Positions 26,188 through 33,165 of a DNA stretch of 40,730 bases are shown here, in pieces. How positions within the stretch are numbered: position 1 is the first letter of the stretch; each line of letters starts with the position of its first letter. A program made the translations under genes and the position numbers. The stretch lies in contig CAJOJA010000023.1 of the NCBI GenBank assembly GCA_905234735.1, positions 1 to 40,730 on the forward strand, given 5' to 3'. The stretch is from an uncultured Bacteroidaceae bacterium (GTDB lineage Bacteria > Bacteroidota > Bacteroidia > Bacteroidales > Bacteroidaceae). The notes beneath the pieces are model-generated. The model was not told the origin of the DNA. It was given only the letters and a program-made list of their open reading frames with translations, and searched no databases.

Positions 26188-26814
26188 ATGGCAATAAAAT
26201 ATCAGTTTAACAAGACATCGCTCCAGCAGATTGAGAAGAACCTTAAGATGCGCCAGCGCACCTTGCCCATCATCAAGAGCAAGGAGACGGCGTTGCGCCT
26301 CGAGGTGAAGAAATGCAAGGAGGAGGCCGAGGAACTTGAGCGCCGACTGCAGGAACAGATTGCCGGCTACGAGCGGATGTACGCCCTCTGGGGCGAGTTC
26401 GACACGTCGCTGGTGAGCCTGAAGGACGTGGAGATGGATGTAAAGAAGATTGCGGGCGTACGCGTACCTATTCTTACCAACATCCAGCTCGCTGTGCGTC
26501 CGTTCGGACTGTTCAGTGCACCCAAGTGGTACTTCGACGGCATCAACCTGTTGCAGGGCCTGGCCAAGACTGCCGTAGAGCGCGAGTTCGTGCTGGCCAA
26601 GACCCGTCTGCTCGAACATGCCCGAAAGAAGACCACCCAGAAGGTGAACCTTTTCGAGAAGGTGCAGATTCCGGGCTTCCAGGAGGCGGTGCGCAAGATT
26701 AAGCGATTCATGGAGGACGAGGAGAACCTCTCCAAGTCTTCGCAGAAGATTCTGAAGTCCCTGCAAGAGAAACGCAGGAACGCAGAAAACGAAGGAAAGG
26801 AGGCTGCCGCATGA
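26188..26814 (+). CDS. atpD: V-type ATP synthase subunit D (central rotor shaft)
   Basis: A 208-residue protein with long N- and C-terminal helices (FNKTSLQQIEKNLKMRQRTL and AVRKIKRFMEDEENLSKSSQ) that would form the antiparallel coiled coil of the rotating D subunit. It begins 3 nt after atpB and its stop overlaps the next start (ATGA), signs of translational coupling. Family length is about 200-220 residues, which fits. Confidence 0.92.
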   Translation: MAIKYQFNKTSLQQIEKNLKMRQRTLPIIKSKETALRLEVKKCKEEAEELERRLQEQIAGYERMYALWGEFDTSLVSLKDVEMDVKKIAGVRVPILTNIQLAVRPFGLFSAPKWYFDGINLLQGLAKTAVEREFVLAKTRLLEHARKKTTQKVNLFEKVQIPGFQEAVRKIKRFMEDEENLSKSSQKILKSLQEKRRNAENEGKEAAA

Positions 26815-28631
26815 TTGAGAAAATGAAGAAACTGACCTTCCTGGTCTATCACAGGGAGTACGAAGACTTTCTCCATCGCTTGCAGGACCTGGGTGTCATG
26901 CATGTGGTGACGAGCGAGGTCAATCCGCAGCAGTCGGCTGCCCTCTCTGGCTATGTGGAGCAAATCAAGCAGTTGACCGTCTTGCAAGGCCAGATGACGG
27001 AACTCTTGGCCGAAGCCAAGCTTGCGGCCTCTGGTCAATCCAGTGAGTCTATTCCTTCCAGCTTGGTTGACCAAGTGTCGCCGCGCTTCGAGCATTTGGC
27101 CGTACTGCGTCGTAGAGAGGCCGAGCAGGCCGCCCAGTTGGCACAGTTGGAGCCTTGGGGCGACTTCGATCCCGACCAGGTGCAGAAACAGTTGGGGGCT
27201 GCCGGTTGCGAGTTGCAGTTCTATGTGGCTCCCACCAAGGTCTTCGAAAGGGAGATTCGTCCCGTGCTGCCTGTTGCCGCTGTCAGCGTGGCCAGAAAGA
27301 ATACCTACTTCGTACTCGTCAGTCAGGGAGCCACGCCCGAGATACCTGCCACGCGTGTGATGTTACCTGCGGTGTCGCAAGGCAAGCTGCGGGCCGAGCA
27401 TGCCACCTTGGTTCAGGAACTGAAGCAGGAGACAGAGGCCCTGACGAAACTGGCTCAGCGCGAGCTGCCCAACGTGGAAGAGGCCTTGCGCGTGCTGAAT
27501 GCCAAGATGCAGTTCGACACCGTCCGGGAAGGTACCGGCACCGCCGCTGCCAATCATCTGATGGTACTCAACGGGTGGTTCCCCGCTGCCAAGCAGGCCG
27601 AATTGGAACAGGCCTTTGGCGACAATGCTGCCTGGTACGAAATCAGCGACCCGACGCCCGACGACGACATTCCCATCTGTCTGAAGAACAATCGCTTCTT
27701 CAAGCTCTTCGAAATGATTACCAGCCTGTACATGTTGCCGAAGTACAACGAACTGGACCTGACCCCGTTCTTTGCTCCGTTCTACACCGTATTCTTTGGT
27801 CTCTGCTTGGGCGACTCGGGCTATGGCCTGTTCATCGTGACGGCTGTCTTGCTGACCAAACTGTTTGTCAAGAAGATGGGCGATGGCCTGCGCAGTGCAC
27901 TTAATCTGTTGCTGACGATGGGTGTTTCGGCCTTCGTGTTCGGATTCCTGTCGGGAGCTTTCTTCGGCTTCAACCTCTATACGTTGAACGTGCCCTTCTT
28001 TGACAGTATCGGCCAGGCCGTATCGCTCGACAACAGCCAGATGTTCAACCTTTCGCTCATCCTCGGCTATATCCAGATAGTTTTTGGTATGATTCTGAAG
28101 GTGGTGAACAAGCATATCCAATTCGGATTCCGCTATGCCATCTCCAGTCTTGCCTGGCTACTGGTGGTGCTGGCAGGTGGTGTCATCATGTTTGTGCCTG
28201 AACTGGCCGCTGTCGGCAAGTGGGTGGCTATTGTGGCCCTTGTGCTGGCCTTCTGCTACAACAACCCCGATGCTTACAAGAAACCCCTTACGGGTCTGCC
28301 CTTGAACATTGGACTGGGCTTGTGGGATGCCTACAATATGGCTACGGGAATGCTGGGCGACATGCTCTCCTACATCCGTCTGTTTGCCCTTGGACTTTCA
28401 GGTGGCATCGTGGCATCGGTGTTCAACAGTCTGGCTTCGGGCTTTGCCCCCGACCATGCCATCCTGGGCCCACTGGTGTTCCTGCTCATCTTCGTCTTCG
28501 GTCATGCGCTGAACATGTTCATGAATGTCCTTGGTGCCTTCGTTCATCCCATGCGACTGACCTTCGTCGAGTTCTTCAAGAATTCTGGCTACGAGGGCGG
28601 TGGCCTGGCCTACGAGCCTTTTAGAAATTAA
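26811..28631 (+). CDS. atpI: V-type ATP synthase subunit I (membrane stator)
   Basis: This 606-residue protein has a soluble N-terminal half with coiled-coil segments (starting MIEKMKKLTFLVYHREYEDF) and a C-terminal half of about seven membrane helices (from FFAPFYTVFFGLCLGDSGYG to VFGHALNMFMNVLGAFVHPMRL). The late phrase FVHPMRLTFVEFFKNSGYEGGG is a strong I/a-subunit signature. It forms the half-channels for the ion alongside the K ring. It overlaps subunit D by 4 nt. Its small size compared with eukaryotic a subunits is normal for bacteria. Confidence 0.95.
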   Translation: MIEKMKKLTFLVYHREYEDFLHRLQDLGVMHVVTSEVNPQQSAALSGYVEQIKQLTVLQGQMTELLAEAKLAASGQSSESIPSSLVDQVSPRFEHLAVLRRREAEQAAQLAQLEPWGDFDPDQVQKQLGAAGCELQFYVAPTKVFEREIRPVLPVAAVSVARKNTYFVLVSQGATPEIPATRVMLPAVSQGKLRAEHATLVQELKQETEALTKLAQRELPNVEEALRVLNAKMQFDTVREGTGTAAANHLMVLNGWFPAAKQAELEQAFGDNAAWYEISDPTPDDDIPICLKNNRFFKLFEMITSLYMLPKYNELDLTPFFAPFYTVFFGLCLGDSGYGLFIVTAVLLTKLFVKKMGDGLRSALNLLLTMGVSAFVFGFLSGAFFGFNLYTLNVPFFDSIGQAVSLDNSQMFNLSLILGYIQIVFGMILKVVNKHIQFGFRYAISSLAWLLVVLAGGVIMFVPELAAVGKWVAIVALVLAFCYNNPDAYKKPLTGLPLNIGLGLWDAYNMATGMLGDMLSYIRLFALGLSGGIVASVFNSLASGFAPDHAILGPLVFLLIFVFGHALNMFMNVLGAFVHPMRLTFVEFFKNSGYEGGGLAYEPFRN

Positions 28632-28635
28632 AAAT

Positions 28636-29130
<495 letters not shown>

Positions 29131-29156
29131 TCCACATCGTACATCAACAAGAATTC

Positions 29157-29191
29157 CGCATCGACCTTCATCGGTCGGTGCGTTTTTTTTT
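29157..29191 (+). terminator. Terminator of the V-ATPase operon
   Basis: CGCATCGACC (29157-29166) pairs with GGTCGGTGCG (29173-29182, one G-U) over TTCATC, followed by nine T residues. The minus side lacks a T tract, so it works on the plus strand. Confidence 0.92.
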
Positions 29192-29199
29192 ACCCTTAC

Positions 29200-29883
29200 C
29201 TATTTCCGCACAACCAAGATGCTGAGTTCGTAAAGCAAATAGACGGGGACGGAGACGAGCAGCAGGGTGAAGGCATCGCTGGTGGGGGTGATGACGGCAG
29301 CAGCAACGACGACGACCAGTAAGGCGGGGCGGCGATACTGGCGCATGAGTCCGGCATTGATGAGGCCGAAGCGACCCAGGAGCCAGCTGACGACGGGCAG
29401 TTCGAAGACTACGCCCAGCATCAGGGACAGCATGGCCAGCGTGTCGATGTAACTCTCCAGGCTGATGAGGTTGCTGACCTCGCCGCTCACCTGATAGCCT
29501 CCCAGGAACTGGAGGGTGAAGGGGAAGATGATGAAGTAGGAGAAGAGTACGCCCAGGGCGAACATACAGTAGGCACTGACGATGAGACTCATGGCCAGGC
29601 GGCGTTCCTGCTTGTAGAGTCCGGGGGCAATGAAGTGGAAGAGCTGATAGAGGATGTAGGGCATTGCTCCGATGAGGCCCACGTAGAACGACACCATCAT
29701 GTGCATCACGAACTGGCCGGTGACGGCCGTGTTGATGAGTTGCAGGGAGTCGTTCTTGGGAAGAAGGATGATGTGGAACACCTCGTCCTTCAGGCAGAAG
29801 GCCACGACCATGAGCAGAAGCGTGACTACCATGCATCGGATAATCACGCCTCTCAGTTCTTCAAGATGGTCGCCGAAGGTCAA
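29200..29883 (-). CDS. tatC: Twin-arginine translocase subunit TatC
   Basis: The multispanning Tat receptor that binds twin-arginine signal peptides. Six membrane helices are visible, together with the N-terminal signature FGDHLEELRGVIIRC and the conserved PxxxYQ-like loop (AMPYILYQLFHFIAPGLYKQE). The start is unclear. No ATG lies near the signature; the nearest start-like codon is TTG at 29883 (giving xTFGDHLEEL). The frame stays open to an ATG at 30006, which overlaps tatA by 89 nt and would add a low-complexity stretch. The gap to tatA consists of a 14-mer repeat. The family assignment is firm, the start is not. Confidence 0.9.
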   Translation of the reverse strand: MTFGDHLEELRGVIIRCMVVTLLLMVVAFCLKDEVFHIILLPKNDSLQLINTAVTGQFVMHMMVSFYVGLIGAMPYILYQLFHFIAPGLYKQERRLAMSLIVSAYCMFALGVLFSYFIIFPFTLQFLGGYQVSGEVSNLISLESYIDTLAMLSLMLGVVFELPVVSWLLGRFGLINAGLMRQYRRPALLVVVVAAAVITPTSDAFTLLLVSVPVYLLYELSILVVRK

Positions 29884-29887
29884 TGGA

Positions 29888-29915
29888 AGTTGAAAATTGA
29901 GAGTTGAAAATTGAA
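29888..29915. repeat. 14-mer tandem pair between tatA and tatC
   Basis: AGTTGAAAATTGAG is followed directly by AGTTGAAAATTGAA. Together they fill almost the whole gap between the tatA stop and the probable tatC start. Confidence 0.9.
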
Positions 29916-29917
29916 AG

Positions 29918-30145
29918 TTAACTTTGGCTTTGTTCTTTCTTGACCTCCGTATCAGAAGCCTTCTCCTCCCCCTTGGGGGAGGTCGGGAGGGGGCTTTCCA
30001 TGCCATCCTTGAAGGCTTTGACGCCCTGACCCAGGCCGCGCATCATTTCAGGCACTTTCTTTCCTCCATAGAAGAGGAGTACGATGAGTAGAATGACGAG
30101 TATCTCCTGTAAGCCGATACCCCCAAGAAACAATGGACGAAACAT
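29918..30145 (-). CDS. tatA: Twin-arginine translocase pore subunit TatA
   Basis: A 75-residue protein with one N-terminal membrane helix (IGLQEILVILLIVLLFYGG), a hinge and a positively charged amphipathic helix (KKVPEMMRGLGQGVKAFKDGM): the TatA/E layout, including the conserved FGxxKxPE-like turn (FYGGKKVPEM). It oligomerises to let folded proteins cross the membrane. The tail contains SPLPTSPKGEEK, encoded by a repeat element, so the end of the protein is probably not functional sequence. Only one TatA-type gene is seen, suggesting a minimal TatAC system. Confidence 0.93.
   Translation of the reverse strand: MFRPLFLGGIGLQEILVILLIVLLFYGGKKVPEMMRGLGQGVKAFKDGMESPLPTSPKGEEKASDTEVKKEQSQS
29963..29995. 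repeat. GC-rich palindromic repeat inside tatA
   Basis: CCTCCCCC (29965-29972) and GGGGGAGG (29975-29982) form a perfect hairpin with a TT loop, followed by GTCGGGAGGGGG. I recognise this word as a dispersed element common in Bacteroidetes genomes. Here it is translated as the TatA tail. Confidence 0.7.
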
Positions 30146-30150
30146 ACGAA

Positions 30151-30178
30151 TAAAGTAAAAATTATAAAGTAAAAATTA
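30151..30178. repeat. Perfect 14-mer tandem pair upstream of tatA
   Basis: TAAAGTAAAAATTA occurs twice without any change, 5 nt upstream of the minus-strand tatA start and 10 nt beyond the end of the reductase gene. Confidence 0.92.
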
Positions 30179-30188
30179 AAAGATAAAA

Positions 30189-31595
30189 TTATAGTTTATT
30201 CTGTTTTAGGTTCTCAACGAATCGGTCGATGCGGTTCAGTTCGCGGGGGATGTCGATGCGCTGGGGACAGTGTTCCACGCAGCGGCCGCACTGTATGCAG
30301 TGGCTGGCCTGTCGCAGACGGGGCACAGAGCGGTCGTAGCCGATGAGGAAGGCGCGACGGGCTTTCCGGTAGTTTTCGGCCTGCTGACTTTCGGGCACAT
30401 TGCCCTCGTTCACACATTTGTTGTAGTGGAGCAGGATGGCCGGGATGTTCAGTCCGTAGGGGCAGGGCATGCAGTACTTACAGTCGTTGCAGGGGATGGT
30501 GGGGTACGAGACGTAGAGGTTGGCCACCTCGTTCTCCAGCCACGTCTGTTCGTCCTCCGTGAGTGGTTCCAGCGGACTGTAGGTGTGCAGGTTGTCCTGC
30601 AGGTGTTCCATGTAGGTCATACCGGACAGCACAGTCAGGATGCGGGGCTTTGTACCCGCATAGCGGAAGGCCCACGAGGCTACGCTGTCCTCGGGGCGTT
30701 TCTTCTTCAGGGTAGCCACGATGTGGTTGGGCATCTTCACCAGACGTCCGCCCAGCAGAGGCTCCATGATGACGCCGGGTATGCCCCTTTTGTCGAGTTC
30801 CTGATACAGGTATTCTGCGTCCGTGTTGCGGCTGTTTGTCTCGTTGGCCAGGTGCCAGTCGACGTAGTTCATCTGTATCTGTACGAAGTCCCACTTGTAC
30901 TTGTCGTGGTTCGCCAGCAGATAGTCGAACACCTCCACATCGCCATGATACGAGAAACCGAGGTTGCGGATGACGCCCTCCTCACGCTTCTTCAGCAGGT
31001 AGTCGAGCAGGCCGTTGTCCATGTAGCGTCCGTTCAGCGCCTCCATGCCTCCCATGCCCACGCCGTGCAGCAGCAGATAGTCGATGTAGTCCGTCTGTAG
31101 GTATCGGAGCGAGTTCTCGAACATCTTAACCCCCTCCTGGAACGACCATTGTTCGGGCGAGAAGTTCGAGAGTTTGGTGGCAATATAGTATTTGTTGCGC
31201 GGATAGCCGCTGGCCACGAGGGCTGTGCCCGTGCTGGCCTCGCTCCCGCCACGGCAGTAGGCTGGGCTGGTGTCGAAGTAGTTCACCCCGTGGTCCAGGG
31301 CGTACTTCACGAGTCGGTTCACCTGTTCCTGGTCTATCTCCTCGCCGTCGGGATTTTCGCTGTCGCGCGACGAACTGACCACCTTGTTGGGCAGGCGCAT
31401 CATGCCGTAGCCCAGCAGACTGACGTGGTCGCCCGTGGTGGGATTGTCGCGATAGGTCATCTTGTCGGTGGGCACTTCGCCTGTGTGATGACCAAGCGGG
31501 TCAAGGTCTGAATCCTTTTTCTTCAGTCCACAACCAGCCAGAGCTGCCGTAGCGGCTCCCGTGCCCAGTATCTTGATAAAGTCTCTTCTTTCCAT
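30189..31595 (-). CDS. Tat-exported lipoprotein aldo/keto reductase with two ferredoxin-type clusters
   Basis: A 468-residue protein. The first residues, MERRDFIKILGTG, hold a twin-arginine motif (Arg3-Arg4-Asp-Phe), and LAGC (Cys22) is a lipobox, so it should be a folded, Tat-exported, membrane-anchored protein. The barrel keeps the reductase tetrad: NYFDTSPAY (Asp, Tyr), IATKLS (Lys) and LLLHG (His). The C-terminal part carries CNDCKYCMPCPYG and CIQCGRCVEHCPQ for two [4Fe-4S] clusters. The upstream in-frame TTG at 31604 lies in a heptamer array; ATG 31595 is preferred. It sits between an Fe-S membrane protein gene and tatA. The substrate is unknown. Confidence 0.93.
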   Translation of the reverse strand: MERRDFIKILGTGAATAALAGCGLKKKDSDLDPLGHHTGEVPTDKMTYRDNPTTGDHVSLLGYGMMRLPNKVVSSSRDSENPDGEEIDQEQVNRLVKYALDHGVNYFDTSPAYCRGGSEASTGTALVASGYPRNKYYIATKLSNFSPEQWSFQEGVKMFENSLRYLQTDYIDYLLLHGVGMGGMEALNGRYMDNGLLDYLLKKREEGVIRNLGFSYHGDVEVFDYLLANHDKYKWDFVQIQMNYVDWHLANETNSRNTDAEYLYQELDKRGIPGVIMEPLLGGRLVKMPNHIVATLKKKRPEDSVASWAFRYAGTKPRILTVLSGMTYMEHLQDNLHTYSPLEPLTEDEQTWLENEVANLYVSYPTIPCNDCKYCMPCPYGLNIPAILLHYNKCVNEGNVPESQQAENYRKARRAFLIGYDRSVPRLRQASHCIQCGRCVEHCPQRIDIPRELNRIDRFVENLKQNKL

Positions 31596-31596
31596 A

Positions 31597-31628
31597 ATTG
31601 TCAATTTTCAATTATCAATTGTCAATTA
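31597..31628. repeat. Four heptamers between Fe-S protein and reductase genes
   Basis: ATTGTCA, ATTTTCA, ATTATCA and ATTGTCA follow in exact register (ATTnTCA). They fill the gap and touch the stop codon of the upstream gene and the start codon of the reductase. Confidence 0.9.
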
Positions 31629-33140
31629 TACCTCGCGGTGTGTCTCATGTCCTTCGACATAGATGGCGCTGAAGGGCCGTGCCGGGCACAGGTTCTCACA
31701 GGCACCACAGCCGATGCACTTCTCTTCGTTGACGGCGGGCACCCATATCTCGTCGTTGTCGTCCAGCGGCACCATCTCGATGGCCCCCGTCGGACAGTGA
31801 CGGGCACAGTTGCCGCAGTCCACTCCGTCGGTCAGCACCACGCAGTTCTTCTTCACCCACACGGCATGACCGATTTGGTGGGCCGTCTTCTCTTCGCACG
31901 TGATGGGCTTGATGGCTCCTGCCGGACAAACCTGCGAGCAGCGCGTGCATTCTGGGCGGCAGTAACCTCGGTCGTACTGCATCGTGGGCTGCATGAAGGT
32001 CTCCAGTGCGTCGCTGGGGCGCAGTACCTGATTGGGGCACTCGGCAATGCAGAGCTGGCAGGCTGTGCAGTGCTGGGCGAAATGTTGGGCCGAGAGTGAG
32101 CCGGGAGGTGTCAGGGGTGTCTTGCGCTCTGGGTTCACCTTGTCTTCGATGGCGGCCAAACCACCATCCACCGTCTTTGCTACGGCATCGATGGTAGCGG
32201 CTGTACCCACGAGGGCAAGTCCCTTCACGAAGGCGCGGCGGTCAGAATCCGTAAGGTCCTTCTGCTCCTTCGGTTCCAGACGTTTCTTCGAGGCTTTCAG
32301 ACGGTTGCCAAAAGTCACTGCATGCTGCGAACATGCCAACATACAATCGCCACACGTCACACAACGCGTCATGTCAACATGATGGTTCTTGGCATCGATG
32401 CAACTGGCCTTGCAATTCCTTGCACAAAGTCCACAACCATTGCACTTGTCTTCGTCAAAGACGGGGCCGAAGAGCGAGAAGTGGCTGACGTAGCCCAGCA
32501 CCGTGCCCACGGGGCAGATGGTGTTGCAATAGGTACGTCCGCCTCGCCAGGCCAGGATGCCGACGATGAGCAGTGTGCCAGCGGCAACGGCGAGCGAGAT
32601 GCCGGAACGCATCCATACGTCCACCGAGTAGAAGGCATACGAGTCGTAATGCTCGGCTATGGCTGCCAGTCCGTTGTTTGCCCACAGGTAGAGGGGCTGC
32701 ATCAGGTTGGTGGCAATGCGGCCGTAGGCACTGTAGGGGGCCAGGAAGATGGCCAACGAATTGAGTCCGGCTATCATGAGTATCAGGAACAGCAACAGCA
32801 CGAGGGCACGCAGCACGCGCTTCGTGGGCGAATAGCTATACTTGTTGGCCAGTTTGGCCTTCTTGTTCTTGCGGAACAGCTTCCGCTTGCTGACCCAGGC
32901 AATGATGTCCTGCATGACGCCCAACGGGCAGATGACACTGCAGTAGATGCGGCCCACAAGCAGGGTCAGCACGACGAGGCCTACGATGACGACAACGTTC
33001 AGGGCCAGCACCGCAGGCAGGAACTGGAGCTTGGCCATCCACGAGAGGTAGGTCTGCGCCGTCCCCGTGAAGTCGAGGAAGAGCAGCGTTATGCCCACCC
33101 AGAAGATGGCGGCCAGTGTGATTCGGATTTTACGAAGCAT
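31626..33140 (-). CDS. NapH-like membrane polyferredoxin with an internal twin-arginine segment
   Basis: A 504-residue two-part protein. Residues 1 to about 220 are a NapH/YccM-type membrane domain with about five helices and two CxxxCP motifs (CSVICPLG, CNTICPVG). Then come ferredoxin motifs CNGCGLCARNC and CVTCGDCMLAC. Residues 300-320 read DRRAFVKGLALVGTAATIDA, a convincing Tat signal in the middle of the chain. After that come four more cluster motifs (CTACQLCIAECP, CRPECTRCSQVCP, CGNCARHCP, CIGCGACENLCP). It probably passes electrons from the membrane to periplasmic Fe-S proteins such as the next-door reductase. A NapH-NapG-style fusion is the best description. Confidence 0.9.
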   Translation of the reverse strand: MLRKIRITLAAIFWVGITLLFLDFTGTAQTYLSWMAKLQFLPAVLALNVVVIVGLVVLTLLVGRIYCSVICPLGVMQDIIAWVSKRKLFRKNKKAKLANKYSYSPTKRVLRALVLLLFLILMIAGLNSLAIFLAPYSAYGRIATNLMQPLYLWANNGLAAIAEHYDSYAFYSVDVWMRSGISLAVAAGTLLIVGILAWRGGRTYCNTICPVGTVLGYVSHFSLFGPVFDEDKCNGCGLCARNCKASCIDAKNHHVDMTRCVTCGDCMLACSQHAVTFGNRLKASKKRLEPKEQKDLTDSDRRAFVKGLALVGTAATIDAVAKTVDGGLAAIEDKVNPERKTPLTPPGSLSAQHFAQHCTACQLCIAECPNQVLRPSDALETFMQPTMQYDRGYCRPECTRCSQVCPAGAIKPITCEEKTAHQIGHAVWVKKNCVVLTDGVDCGNCARHCPTGAIEMVPLDDNDEIWVPAVNEEKCIGCGACENLCPARPFSAIYVEGHETHREV

Positions 33141-33165
33141 GGGTAATGGTTATGGGTTATTGAAA

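Noticed and set aside
27155..27904. 249-codon frame within the subunit I gene
   Set aside because: Out-of-frame shadow rich in Arg, Gly and Cys with no resemblance to any family.
30270..31100. 276-codon plus-strand frame opposite the reductase gene
   Set aside because: Antisense to a gene with a Tat signal, catalytic tetrad and cluster motifs; no independent support.
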